Made by a program: the position numbers and the translations under genes
Notes under the pieces: model-generated
What the model was told of the DNA's origin: nothing
Seen by the model: only the letters and a program-made list of their open reading frames with translations
Database searches by the model: none
Shown: piece by piece, positions 14,222 through 22,505 of the stretch
How the letters are laid out: each line of letters starts with the position of its first letter
Position numbering within the stretch: the first letter of the stretch is position 1
Source: an uncultured Cytophagales bacterium
GTDB lineage: Bacteria > Bacteroidota > Bacteroidia > Cytophagales > 172606-1
Length of the DNA stretch: 34,468 bases
Assembly (NCBI GenBank): GCA_902805615.1
Contig: CADCTQ010000369.1
Coordinates: forward strand, 1 to 34,468
Direction: 5' to 3'

Positions 14222-15442
14222 GTGTCCACCATCCAGTACCAGTACGACCCGGCGCACTTTGCCCGTTCGGAGCCCAACAAGTACGACCCGGCCAGCCTGC
14301 GGACGGAGGAAATGATCCTCAGCGTGGGGCCGCAGCACCCTTCCACGCACGGCGTGCTTCGCCTCGAAGTGGTCACGGACGGGGAAATGATCGTGGACGT
14401 GGTGCCGCACGTGGGCTACCTGCACCGCTGCTTCGAAAAACACGCCGAATCGGTGCCCTACAACCAGGCCATTCCCTACGTGGACCGCCTCGACTACCTG
14501 GGCGCCATGAACTGCGAACACGCCTGGGTGATGGGCGTGGAACGGATGCTGGGCATTGACAAGGACCTTCCCAAACGCGTAGAGTACATCCGCGTGCTGG
14601 TGGCCGAACTCAACCGCATTGCCTCGCACTTCCTGGCCATCGGCACGTACGCCCTCGACATCGGCGCCTACACGCCGTTCCTGTGGCTCATGCGGGACCG
14701 CGAACACCTCCAGCGCCTGCTCGAATGGATTTGCGGCGCCCGGATGCTCTATAACTACATCTGGATCGGCGGCCTCTTCTACGACCTGCCCGTGGGCTTC
14801 GAGGAACGCTGCCGCGAAATGACGGCGTACCTGGAGCCAAAACTGGCCGAATTGCAACAACTGGTGATCGAAAACAAGATTTTCGTGCAGCGCACGGCCA
14901 ACGTGGGCGTGCTGCCCCTGCCGCTGGCGATCAACTACGGCTGCTCGGGACCGGTGCTGCGCGGCTCGGGCCTGCGCTTCGACCTGCGCCGGGTGGACGC
15001 CTACTCGGTGTACCCGGAACTGGATTTCGACATTCCCATCGGCACGGGCGAAGTGGGCACCCTGGGCGATTGCTGGGACCGCAACCACGTGCGGGTGCGG
15101 GAATGCCACGAGTCGCTGAAAATCGTGGAGCAGTGCCTCGACCGCCTCCAGGGCGACCTCAAACGCACCCCGGCCTTCGACCCGCAGGCGCTGGTCCCCA
15201 AGAAGATCCGGCCCAAACCGATGGACTTCTACGTGCGGGCCGAAAGCACGAAGGGCGAACTCGGTTTCTTTTTCCGCACCGACCCGGAGGGCAAGAGTGA
15301 CGTGCCGTTCCGCTGCAAGGCCCGGTCCTGCTCCTTCCACAACCTCTCGGTCATTGGCGAAATCACCCGCGGCGCCCTCATTGCCGACCTGGTGGCCGTC
15401 ATCGGCTCCCTCGACCTGGTGATGGGCGAGGTGGACCGGTAG
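14222..15442 (+). CDS. nuoD: NADH-quinone oxidoreductase subunit D
   Basis: 406 residues, full length for the 49-kDa subunit of respiratory complex I, which lines the quinone cavity at the membrane interface. PQHPSTHGVLRLE carries the quinone-site histidine (His43), RLDYLGAMNCEH the tyrosine (Tyr92) and ALDIGAYTPF the aspartate (Asp146). The C-terminus ends in the family-typical GEVDR. The start is a GTG at 14222; the first residues STIQYQYDP read as native sequence and no ATG is closer. Nothing else of the nuo operon is adjacent: a serine hydrolase precedes it and a Crp-type regulator follows. It is therefore either a detached member of a split nuo set or a second nuoD. Nothing in the protein suggests decay. 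Confidence 0.95.
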   Translation: MSTIQYQYDPAHFARSEPNKYDPASLRTEEMILSVGPQHPSTHGVLRLEVVTDGEMIVDVVPHVGYLHRCFEKHAESVPYNQAIPYVDRLDYLGAMNCEHAWVMGVERMLGIDKDLPKRVEYIRVLVAELNRIASHFLAIGTYALDIGAYTPFLWLMRDREHLQRLLEWICGARMLYNYIWIGGLFYDLPVGFEERCREMTAYLEPKLAELQQLVIENKIFVQRTANVGVLPLPLAINYGCSGPVLRGSGLRFDLRRVDAYSVYPELDFDIPIGTGEVGTLGDCWDRNHVRVRECHESLKIVEQCLDRLQGDLKRTPAFDPQALVPKKIRPKPMDFYVRAESTKGELGFFFRTDPEGKSDVPFRCKARSCSFHNLSVIGEITRGALIADLVAVIGSLDLVMGEVDR

Positions 15443-15476
15443 GAAATGTTGAATGCTCAATGTTGAATGTTAGATG
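15443..15476 (+). repeat. Short AATGTTGAATG word repeat
   Basis: The gap between nuoD and the Crp-type gene consists of AATGTTGAATG-type words (three variants), reaching up to the start codon. This word family is widespread in spacers of Bacteroidota. No function can be assigned. Confidence 0.55.
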
Positions 15477-16064
15477 AACACACCGGAAGCCCTGGACGCC
15501 CTCAAAAAGCTGGTGGAGGCCATCAGTCCGCTGCCCGCGGAGGACTGGGAGGCGTTTTCGGCCATCTGGCAGCCCTGCGCGGCCAAACGCAAGGAAGTGC
15601 TGACGCTGGCCGGGAACCGCGAAAAGTACCTGTACTTCATCTTGAAAGGCGTGCAGCGGGTGTACTACTTCGACCAGCAGGGGCGGGAAGCCACGCTGGT
15701 GTTTACTTACCCGCCCTCCTTCGGCGGCGTACTCGACGCCCTGATGCTGCAAACGCCGGCCCGTTACCACTACGAAACCCTCACGCAGTCGGCTTTTCTG
15801 CGGGCGCCCCACGGCGAGTTGCAGGCGCTGATGGAAGGGCGGCCCGCCGTGCAGGCCATGATCCGGCAGGGGATTACGCACGCCCTCTCGGGGTTGCTCG
15901 AACGGCTCGTGGAGTTGCAGTGCTATTCCTCGGAAGAGAAGTTCCGCAAGCTGCTGGGGCGCAGCCCGCACATTTTGCAACTGGTGCCGCACAAGTACCT
16001 GGCCAACTACCTGGGCATCGAGGCTACCAACTTCAGCAAGCTCCTCAACAAGGTGAAACTCTGA
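15474..16064 (+). CDS. Crp/Fnr family transcriptional regulator
   Basis: 196 residues. The N-terminal cyclic-nucleotide-binding-type beta-barrel (about 30-125) contains REKYLYFILKGVQRVYY and the sensor-like loop PPSFGGVLDALM. A connecting helix follows (about 130-150). The C-terminal winged helix (about 155-196) ends with HKYLANYLGIEATNFSKLLN, a typical recognition helix. The arginine and serine of a true cAMP-binding pocket are not evident, and no Fe-S cysteines are present, so the ligand is unknown. Bacteroidota carry many such short Crp-like regulators, often beside the gene they control. The next gene, encoding a DUF4345 membrane protein, is a candidate target. Confidence 0.88.
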   Translation: MNTPEALDALKKLVEAISPLPAEDWEAFSAIWQPCAAKRKEVLTLAGNREKYLYFILKGVQRVYYFDQQGREATLVFTYPPSFGGVLDALMLQTPARYHYETLTQSAFLRAPHGELQALMEGRPAVQAMIRQGITHALSGLLERLVELQCYSSEEKFRKLLGRSPHILQLVPHKYLANYLGIEATNFSKLLNKVKL

Positions 16065-16068
16065 GAAT

Positions 16069-16113
16069 CTTGGCAAATACCAAGGTTTTCGGCCCCGCGG
16101 CGGTACAACTTTG
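16069..16113 (+). promoter_or_regulatory. Small dyad and -7-like element before the DUF4345 gene
   Basis: CTTGG (16069-16073) and CCAAG (16080-16084) form a perfect dyad with a 6-bp centre. CAACTTTG (16106-16113) differs from TAnnTTTG only in the first base. The dyad lies about 22 bp upstream of the element, where an activator or repressor could bind. Control by the adjacent Crp-type protein is inference. Confidence 0.3.
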
Positions 16114-16137
16114 TGGCATCATCTAACCCGCAAAACT

Positions 16138-16557
16138 ATGAAAACCACCAAGTTCGTGAACCTTGCCTCCGCCGGCCTCATCCTGCTTTCCGCCCTCAGC
16201 CTGCTCTCCGTCAGCTTCATGGCCTTTGCCAACCCGCAGTCCGTGATGGACCTGGTGCACGTGCAACTGGACAACAACGACGCGTTCAGTTCGATCCGGG
16301 GCGTGTACGGGGGCGTTGGGCTGACCCTGGGCATCAGCCTGCTCTACCTGATGGTGAAAGACGTGGACAAAGGACTGGCTTTCCTGTGCCTCCTGTGGGG
16401 CTGCTACGCCGCCTCGCGGGTCATGACCATCTTGGTAGAAGGCGCCCTGGGCGATTTTGGGACGCAGTGGCTGGTCACCGAAAGCGTACTGTTCGGGCTG
16501 GCGGCGTGCCTCCTGCTGGCAAGACGCAAACGGGCTGCCCCGGCGGCCGGTTATTAA
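16138..16557 (+). CDS. DUF4345-like four-helix membrane protein
   Basis: 139 residues with four hydrophobic stretches (about 9-30, 53-72, 78-98, 108-127) and a basic C-terminus (ARRKRAAP). The motif SSIRGVYGGVGLTLGISLL between helices 1 and 2 is characteristic of DUF4345 proteins, whose function is unknown. The ATG at 16138 (MKTTKFVNLA) is preferred to an upstream GTG, because the -7-like element would lie inside the longer version. It ends 12 bp from the convergent ABC ATPase gene, with no terminator between. Confidence 0.82.
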   Translation: MKTTKFVNLASAGLILLSALSLLSVSFMAFANPQSVMDLVHVQLDNNDAFSSIRGVYGGVGLTLGISLLYLMVKDVDKGLAFLCLLWGCYAASRVMTILVEGALGDFGTQWLVTESVLFGLAACLLLARRKRAAPAAGY

Positions 16558-16569
16558 ACTGATTTTGAA

Positions 16570-17310
16570 TTACTCCGTCACGCCGGCGCCCATGTACGAC
16601 CTGGCCCGCCGGATGTCGGTGTTGACCTGGTCGGTTTCCACGAGGCCGTCGCGCATCCGCACGATGCGGTGGGCGTAGTGGGCAATGTCGTCTTCGTGCG
16701 TCACCATGATGATCGTGTTGCCCTTGCTGTGCAGCTCCTCGAACAGGTCCATGATCTCATAGGAAGTTTTGGAATCCAGGTTCCCCGTCGGTTCGTCGGC
16801 CAGCAGGATGCTGGGCGTGTTGACCAGGGCCCGGGCAATGGCAACCCGCTGGCGCTGACCGCCCGACAGTTCGTTGGGCTTGTGTTTGGCCCGGTTTTCC
16901 AGGCCCACGCCCTTCAGCGCCCCCATGGCCATTTCGGTCCGCTCCGACTTGCTGTAGCCGGCGTACACCAGCGGCAGGGCCACGTTCTCCAGCGACGACT
17001 GGCGGGGCAGCAGGTTGAACGTTTGGAACACGAACCCGATTTCCTTGTTGCGGATCTCAGCCAGTTCGTTCTCCGTCATGTCGCTCACGTCCTTGCCGTT
17101 GAGGATGTACCGGCCGCTGCTGGGCGTATCGAGGCAGCCGATGATGTTCATCAGCGTGGACTTGCCCGAGCCGGACGGGCCCATGAACGCCACGTATTCG
17201 CCCCGGTTCACCGAGATGGTAATGGATTTGAGGGCTTCGATCACTTCGCTGCCCATGACGTATCGTTTGGAAATCGTGTGCGTCTCAATAACCCTCGTGG
17301 TGGACCCCAT
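16570..17310 (-). CDS. ABC transporter ATP-binding protein (LolD/MacB type)
   Basis: 246 residues, a single nucleotide-binding domain. Walker A is GPSGSGKST (44-52), the Q-loop glutamine is in [10 protein letters not shown], the signature is [15 protein letters not shown] (148 onward), Walker B is [13 protein letters not shown] (168 onward), and the switch histidine is in MVTHEDDIA. The [16 protein letters not shown] stretch and the DEPTGNLD end are those of the MacB/LolD/FtsE class, which works with FtsX-like permeases that extrude lipoproteins, peptides or toxins without transporting across the inner membrane in the classical way. No permease gene is adjacent. The gene lies 42 bp after the TPR membrane protein and is probably cotranscribed with it. 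Confidence 0.93.
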   Translation of the reverse strand: MGSTTRVIETHTISKRYVMGSEVIEALKSITISVNRGEYVAFMGPSGSGKSTLMNIIGCLDTPSSGRYILNGKDVSDMTENELAEIRNKEIGFVFQTFNLLPRQSSLENVALPLVYAGYSKSERTEMAMGALKGVGLENRAKHKPNELSGGQRQRVAIARALVNTPSILLADEPTGNLDSKTSYEIMDLFEELHSKGNTIIMVTHEDDIAHYAHRIVRMRDGLVETDQVNTDIRRARSYMGAGVTE

Positions 17311-17352
17311 TGGCGGTAGTGGTTAGAAATGGAAGATACACAAGTTACCCCA

Positions 17353-20300
17353 TTACTTCCACTCCTCCAGGCTTTTTTCCACCAACGCCTTTTTTGCCTC
17401 GTATTCGGGCAGAAAAGCCGCATAGTCGGCCGGCGCGGCCACGGCCCGGAATTCCTCCAGCCCCTTTTCGGCGTATTCCACGAGGCCCATCGCCAGCGCC
17501 TGCCGGATGTAGGCCCGGTGAACGGCCGGTTCGTACGGGTTCAGCCGGAGCCCTTCCACCAGCACCTGGTACGCCCGGTCGTTGTCCTTCTGCCGGGTGC
17601 CGTAGAACGACGAGGCTCCTGTTACCACTTCGGCCGACAGCGGCAGGCGGCGCAGGGCCCGGGCGTAGCTTTTGGCCGCAGCCGGTACGTTGCCCGTGTT
17701 TTCTTGGGCCAGGGCTTCCCAGTAGGGTTTCCGGTCCCGCGCTTCGTCGGTGGGCAGCGAATCGTTGAGGGCTTGCAGCAACTGCGGGTATTGCTTTTGG
17801 GCGGCCAGCAGCCGCAGGGCCAGTTCCCGGACGGCCGGCGTGCCCGGTCCCGCCTCGGCCGCGGCCCGGTAAGCTTCGGCCGCCGGGGTCACCTGGCCGG
17901 CATCGAGGTAGTGCCCGGCCAGCGCCGCGTAGGCCAGTCCCCGGTAGCCCGCATCGCGGATCGTGGAGGGCACGGCGGCCCGGGGATTGGCTTTGTCGAG
18001 GTGCACCAGGGCGACCCTGGCAGCATCATCGAGGCTGTCGGGGGCGTTGCCGGTCAGGGCCCGGGTCACCGCCACCATCCGGCGGGCCACCGTGCGGGCC
18101 TGCGGGTTGGGGCTGTACTGCTCGGTCTGCCAGAGGGCCAGCGATTCGTTCCACCGGCCCGCTTCGGCCAGCGAAAGGCCCAGGTTGGTCCGCATGGTGG
18201 TGTCGCCCAGGGCCACCGACCGTTCAAAATTCCGGACCGCCAGTTGCGGCGCGTCGTTCTGCAAATGCCACAGGCCCAGCAGTTCGTTGAAAAAGGCGCC
18301 CCGCTGTTCGCTGCCGGCTTGCAGGCCGTCGAGCAGTTCGAGGCCCGCCGCCCGGTCGTTGCCGTAGTACTGGAGGTAGGCTTCGGCCAGCAGCAGGTCG
18401 TTGTTGAACAAAATGTTGGCCCCGTGCTCCTGGTACCCGCGCAGGGTCTTCAGCAGCGACGTATCAGCCTGCGCCTTGTGGTTTACGGCGTAGTTGAACA
18501 CGTAGGCGAAGCGTTCCCGCGACAGCGCCGAGTCGCGGGCCACGACCGGCGCGAGGGGTTTTTCGTCGGCCTGGCCGGCCAGCGTTGCCAGCAGCAGGCG
18601 GTTGTTTTCGTAGGGCACGTAGTCCGTCGCCGGCGTTTCGCGCAAGAGCGAATCGAGGCTGAATACCTGCGGCGCCTTTGCCCAGAAGGCCAGCAGGTTG
18701 GTCTGCACCACCTCGGGCCGGTCGGTGAAGCGGGCGGCCTGCCGGTAGTACAGGTAGGCTGAGTCGAGTACGCTGGTACGGCCGTAGAGCAACGCCAGGT
18801 TGTTGAGCAGTTCACCGTTTTCGGGGAAGGTCTTTACGCCGTCTTTGAGCGCAAACATCGCCTCGAAAAACAGGTTTTCGCGCAGGTACAGGTTGCTTAA
18901 CCTGGCGTAGGTGTACGGCTGCGGCTGCTTGAGCAGGGCCTGGCGCAGGTGTTCGGCGGCCTTGGCCCCGTTGCCCTGCTGCATGGCCATGCTGGCAACC
19001 GCGTAGTTGGCCTTGTGGTTGCGGTACTCGTAGCGGATGGCCAGCTGGTAGTACGGTTCGGCCAGCGTGGCGTCGCCCTGGGCGTAGTACGCGTCGCCGA
19101 TGCCGTTGTTGTAGCCGGCCATGCCCTGGTAGAACGGGAACAGGTTCGACTCCAGCCCGAACGACAGGATGATCATGCCGCCCACGCCCCACGAGAAGCC
19201 GAACGGAAACTGCCGCGGCTGGAACAGCACCTTGTGCACGGCCATGCCCCGCTGCATGGGCATCCGGAAGTTAATGAGCACGTACAGGAAAAAGGCCAGT
19301 CCCATCGCAATGTGGCTGAAGATGATCGCGTCTTCGAGCATTTCCACCATCGGGTCGTTGCCCGTGGCAAAGGCGTAGCCCACCGTGGCCACCGTAATGA
19401 CGGCGAGGCCGATGTAGAGGAAGGAAGCGTACGGGTCGGCGATGATGCGGCTCAGCAGCGGGGCCCGTTCCCGGAAGCCCCACACGCCCAGCACGATCGA
19501 AACGGCCAGCACGGCAAAGGCATTCACGTAGTAGAAGTCCCAGTCAATGCGGCCGGTGTTGTAGAGAAAGCGCAGCAGCAGGTTGAGCAGGTAGATGGCC
19601 GTGAGCAGCGTAAAGTGCAGCAGGCCGTTGGCGCTGCCGCTCCGGGTCACCAGGTGCACGAAGCCCCGCACGATTTCGGGGGCCACGCAGATGATGAACA
19701 GGAGGCTCAGCGCCAGCGGCACCGTGGCCCCGTACCCCAGCACCGACAGCACCGGGTAGCGGACCGTCGAAAAGTAACCGGCCCCGAGGATGATCACCGC
19801 CAGCAGCGACGTAAAGACGAGCAGCCGCCGCGCAAAAGTGACGTCCGGGCGGAACGCGTGGAAGAAATAACTTACGGGCAGGATCAGCGCCAGCACGGTG
19901 ATGAACAGCGCGTTGTTGCCCATCCCGAACACCAGCAACAGGTCGAGCTTGCTCACGGCCAGCCAGCCGATGAATAGGGCCATGGCGGCCACGTACCACA
20001 GGCGGGGCAGCACCGTCACCACGCTCAGCAGCAGGGCCACGCCCGCAGCGAGCAGCCCCAGGTACAGGTAGGCGGCCACGAGGTTGACCTGCATGCCCGT
20101 GGCCTCGAAGCGTTCGGTGACGGCGTAGCCCGGCGCTTCCACCGTAAAGTTGAACAGGCCCCGCGTGAAAGTGTCGAGCGTCATCACCACGTCCTGTAGC
20201 TCACTCTCTGGTTGCCAGGCAATTACGGCGTCCACGCCCCGGAGGGCCTGCACCGCAAACAGCAGCAGGGCGGCGGCCAGCAGCAGCAGCCCGGCCCACG

Positions 20301-20370
20301 CCAGGGACCGGTACGGGGCACGCCAGCTTTGCCAGAACAACAGGGAGTCGGGCCCGGCGGTACGGTTCAT
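17353..20370 (-). CDS. Large polytopic membrane protein with C-terminal TPR array
   Basis: About 1005 residues. The N-terminal part (to about residue 405) has around eleven hydrophobic helices with a periplasmic-type loop after the first. From about residue 420 the protein is soluble and helical, with tetratricopeptide-like repeats of the A..Y..A.....A...Y pattern reaching the end (for example GDAYYAQGDATLAEPYYQLA and NLALLYGRTSVLDSAYLYYR). No enzyme motif is recognised. Such membrane plus TPR proteins are usual in Bacteroidota and are thought to assemble envelope or secretion complexes, but the role of this one is unknown. Two starts are possible: the ATG at 20370 (MNRTAGPDS) is chosen, and an ATG at 20403 would add eleven residues with no helix or motif. 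The ABC ATPase gene follows at 42 bp. Confidence 0.85.
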   Translation of the reverse strand: MNRTAGPDSLLFWQSWRAPYRSLAWAGLLLLAAALLLFAVQALRGVDAVIAWQPESELQDVVMTLDTFTRGLFNFTVEAPGYAVTERFEATGMQVNLVAAYLYLGLLAAGVALLLSVVTVLPRLWYVAAMALFIGWLAVSKLDLLLVFGMGNNALFITVLALILPVSYFFHAFRPDVTFARRLLVFTSLLAVIILGAGYFSTVRYPVLSVLGYGATVPLALSLLFIICVAPEIVRGFVHLVTRSGSANGLLHFTLLTAIYLLNLLLRFLYNTGRIDWDFYYVNAFAVLAVSIVLGVWGFRERAPLLSRIIADPYASFLYIGLAVITVATVGYAFATGNDPMVEMLEDAIIFSHIAMGLAFFLYVLINFRMPMQRGMAVHKVLFQPRQFPFGFSWGVGGMIILSFGLESNLFPFYQGMAGYNNGIGDAYYAQGDATLAEPYYQLAIRYEYRNHKANYAVASMAMQQGNGAKAAEHLRQALLKQPQPYTYARLSNLYLRENLFFEAMFALKDGVKTFPENGELLNNLALLYGRTSVLDSAYLYYRQAARFTDRPEVVQTNLLAFWAKAPQVFSLDSLLRETPATDYVPYENNRLLLATLAGQADEKPLAPVVARDSALSRERFAYVFNYAVNHKAQADTSLLKTLRGYQEHGANILFNNDLLLAEAYLQYYGNDRAAGLELLDGLQAGSEQRGAFFNELLGLWHLQNDAPQLAVRNFERSVALGDTTMRTNLGLSLAEAGRWNESLALWQTEQYSPNPQARTVARRMVAVTRALTGNAPDSLDDAARVALVHLDKANPRAAVPSTIRDAGYRGLAYAALAGHYLDAGQVTPAAEAYRAAAEAGPGTPAVRELALRLLAAQKQYPQLLQALNDSLPTDEARDRKPYWEALAQENTGNVPAAAKSYARALRRLPLSAEVVTGASSFYGTRQKDNDRAYQVLVEGLRLNPYEPAVHRAYIRQALAMGLVEYAEKGLEEFRAVAAPADYAAFLPEYEAKKALVEKSLEEWK

Positions 20371-20491
20371 CGAAGCCGGCTCTTGGTGGGGTAAATGCAG
20401 CATTATGGAAATGAGGGTAGTATCGGAATAAATGGATGTACGCTACGCGGGGCGTATAAAAAGTAAACCGCCAGGACCGCGCCGTATTGTG

Positions 20492-20524
20492 CAAAAAAGC
20501 AAATTTAACCCGTTTGCTTTTTTG
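20492..20524. promoter_or_regulatory. AT-rich 12-bp palindrome with internal -7 element
   Basis: CAAAAAAGCAAA (20492-20503) and TTTGCTTTTTTG (20513-20524) are exact complements with a 9-nt loop. On either strand the stem could act as a terminator with T-runs. On the minus strand TAAATTTG (20500-20507) also fits the -7 consensus for the TPR gene, giving a leader of roughly 90-130 nt. The spacer from 20371 to 20616 contains no gene. Confidence 0.45.
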
Positions 20525-20616
20525 GCTTCCGGCCGCCGTTCCTCGCGGTGTAAGTATTTGAGATATATCGTAATAAAAAAAGCACGATTAAGCGGTTACC
20601 CCGGGGAGAGGTCCGC

Positions 20617-20904
20617 CTATTCGAGCACTTTGGGTACCCGGAAATAGTCGTCGTCCTTTCGGGGGGCATTCAGTAAACCGCGTTCCTGGGGAAGAGGTTC
20701 CTGCACCTGGTCTTCCCGCAGCACGTTCACTTCGTCGGTGAGGTGGGTGAGGGGTTCCACGCCGGCGGTGTCTACCTCGTTGAGCTTTTCCACCCAGGTT
20801 AGGATTTTGTTGAGGCTGTCGAGCATTTCCTTTTCGGCGCCTTCCTTCAGTTCGAGGCGGGCCAGGTGGGCAATCTTGCGCAGGGTTTCGCGGTCAGCGT
20901 TCAT
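20617..20904 (-). CDS. gatC: Aspartyl/glutamyl-tRNA amidotransferase subunit C
   Basis: 95 residues, the normal length. GatC is the small clamp of the GatCAB amidotransferase that converts Glu-tRNA(Gln) and Asp-tRNA(Asn) to the amidated forms. The family landmarks are seen: IAHLARLELKEGAEKEM at the N-terminus, ILTWVEKLNEVDTAGVEPLTH in the middle, and a C-terminus ending in DDDYFRVPKVLE. The ATG at 20904 begins the conserved MNADRETLRKIAHLA. The frame stays open upstream, but that part is encoded by the CACGGAG-type repeat and is not protein-like. gatA and gatB are not beside it, as is usual in this phylum. Confidence 0.94.
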   Translation of the reverse strand: MNADRETLRKIAHLARLELKEGAEKEMLDSLNKILTWVEKLNEVDTAGVEPLTHLTDEVNVLREDQVQEPLPQERGLLNAPRKDDDYFRVPKVLE

Positions 20905-20933
20905 GGGCAGGGGTTGGGAATTGTTTGAAAAAA

Positions 20934-21110
20934 TTACCACGGAGACACGGAGGGCACGGAGTGACACGGAGAAAATGGACCAAGGAGTGAGAAGAATTGA
21001 ACCGCAAGGATCGCAATAGAGACGCAAAGATCGCAAGGAGTACGCGTATCCCTTTGCGCCTCTGCGTGAAATCTCCGTGTAACTCCGTGCCCTCCGTGTC
21101 TCCGTGGTTA
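20934..21110. repeat. Long inverted repeat of CACGGAG-type words
   Basis: The arms 20934-20972 and 21072-21110 are complementary over 37 of 39 positions and consist of CACGGAGACACGGAGGGCA-type words. Between them are ACGCAAAG and CTTTGCG words that also pair. The element fills almost the whole space from the plsC stop (21122) to the gatC start (20904). Related CACGGAG spacers occur in many bacterial genomes, but no function is known. Transcribed, it would form a very stable hairpin in the plsC-gatC spacer. Confidence 0.88.
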
Positions 21111-21121
21111 CTCTTCTTCCG

Positions 21122-21892
21122 CTAGCCGCTCTTTCCCGACACGGCCAGTTGGTCGGCGCCTGCGGGGAAATGCCGGTGCAGTTCGCGGTCAATGACGTCA
21201 AAAGTACGTTTTTTGAGTGATTCCACGTCGTCCATCGTCAGGCCGGCGGTGGGAATGGGTTCGTGCACGACGGCCTGGATGGCGTGGCGCCGGAAGAGCA
21301 GCTTGTTGTCGTCGGGCAGGATCATCCAGTTGTAGGGAAAGCTGATGGGCACGATGGGCACCTGGGCCTGGATCGCCATTTTAAAGGCCCCGTCCTTGAA
21401 GGAGACCAGCCGGGGCGGGTGCTTCGACTTGATGCCGCCCTCCGGGAAAATGACGATGCTGCGCCGCTGGGCCAGCAACTGGGTGGCCCGCTGCACCACT
21501 TCGTAGCCGCTCGACCGGCTTTCGCGGTTCACGGGAATGTGCAGGCGCCGGAACATGTAGCCGAACAGGGGCACTTTGGCAATGGCCTCCTTGCCGATGA
21601 AGGCGTAGAAGTTGCGCAGCACCACCCCCATGGCGGCAATGTCGAGGTACGAGGTGTGGTTGGCGCAGAACACGTACGGCGCCTCGGGGTCAATGTGGCC
21701 GCGGAACTCGGTGCGGATGGGCAGGAAGCACGCCGGAAAGAAGATTTTGCCCCACAACCGGTTGAGGTAATGCGCTTTGCGGTACCAGGCGGGCTTTTGC
21801 AGGAAGAGCACGAAAAAAGGGAAAAGAAGTAAAAATACGCCCAGGAACCAGAAGTAGCACCAGAAGGAGTAAAGTCGCCTTGCCAGAATCAT
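21122..21892 (-). CDS. plsC: 1-acyl-glycerol-3-phosphate acyltransferase (PlsC family)
   Basis: 256 residues from the ATG at 21892. The enzyme acylates lysophosphatidic acid or related lysophospholipids at the inner membrane. An N-terminal hydrophobic helix (about 10-31) is followed by the acyltransferase motifs: ANHTSYLD (His79, Asp84), the RESRSSGYEVVQ arginine region, and IVIFPEGGIKS (Glu151). The residues are intact. A second in-frame ATG at 21997 would add 35 residues that are not family-like, so the shorter form is preferred. Just upstream of the preferred start is TATTTTG, close to the -7 consensus but one base short. The gene is followed by the CACGGAG inverted repeat and gatC. Confidence 0.9.
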   Translation of the reverse strand: MILARRLYSFWCYFWFLGVFLLLFPFFVLFLQKPAWYRKAHYLNRLWGKIFFPACFLPIRTEFRGHIDPEAPYVFCANHTSYLDIAAMGVVLRNFYAFIGKEAIAKVPLFGYMFRRLHIPVNRESRSSGYEVVQRATQLLAQRRSIVIFPEGGIKSKHPPRLVSFKDGAFKMAIQAQVPIVPISFPYNWMILPDDNKLLFRRHAIQAVVHEPIPTAGLTMDDVESLKKRTFDVIDRELHRHFPAGADQLAVSGKSG

Positions 21893-22113
21893 TCCACAAA
21901 ATAGCGTAAAATTGGCCGCAATACCAACGGCGCGTTCCGGGCTGACTACAAACCAAATGCGCGGGAAAATGTTACCGGGGATAAATATTTTTTGCATTAC
22001 TTTGCAACCAAGGCGCCGACGGGGCAGTATAAACCCTAGTATTCATGCGCCCGTTCGGGCGTACCTGTAACACCCATCCCAACAATCTACAAACCTTAAT
22101 CACTAAAGGAATC

Positions 22114-22422
22114 ATGAACAACGACAATCAAAGTACCTTACTTAGCTTTCTCATCGGAGCTGCTGCCGGCGTTGCTGCAGGGATGCTGCTGGCACCCTAC
22201 TCCGGTACGGAATCCCGGAAGAAAATTGCGCAGTCTGCCACTGACCTGGCGGGCAAAGTAGGTACTCAGTGGGGCGACACCACCGAAAAACTTTCCGGCT
22301 ACGTGGATTCTGCCGTAACGGCCGTAACCGGCGCCGTGAACAAAGTGAACCAGGGTAAGAACACTGCCTCCACCACCACGACCACTACTACGCCGGGCAG
22401 CACGGGTACCACCCAGTACTAA
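22114..22422 (+). CDS. YtxH-domain small membrane protein
   Basis: 102 residues. A glycine/alanine-rich hydrophobic helix (about 9-28; LLSFLIGAAAGVAAGMLLAP) is followed by YSGTESRKKIAQ, the signature of the YtxH/gas-vesicle-like group. A helical amphipathic region follows, and the tail is rich in threonine (TTTTTTT near 85-92). Members are often induced by general stress, but the role is unknown. The ATG at 22114 has an AAAGGA Shine-Dalgarno-like site four bases before. The gene ends in the bidirectional terminator at 22455-22482. Threonine-rich ends are variable in this family, so the tail may not be functional. Confidence 0.85.
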   Translation: MNNDNQSTLLSFLIGAAAGVAAGMLLAPYSGTESRKKIAQSATDLAGKVGTQWGDTTEKLSGYVDSAVTAVTGAVNKVNQGKNTASTTTTTTTPGSTGTTQY

Positions 22423-22454
22423 TCCGTTCCCGCCCGCGAGAAACAAACCATTAC

Positions 22455-22482
22455 AAAACGGCTCCTCCCCGGGAGCCGTTTT
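22455..22482. terminator. Bidirectional intrinsic terminator
   Basis: An 11-bp perfect stem (AAAACGGCTCC at 22455-22465 and GGAGCCGTTTT at 22472-22482) with a 6-nt loop is followed on the plus strand by TGTTTTT and has AAAA before it. It serves the YtxH gene on the plus strand and can end transcription of the convergent aldehyde dehydrogenase. Confidence 0.88.
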
Positions 22483-22505
22483 TGTTTTTCCCCCTCCCCG
22501 GCCGG

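Noticed and set aside
20905-21201. N-terminal extension of gatC
   Set aside because: The added 99 residues are translated from the CACGGAG inverted repeat.
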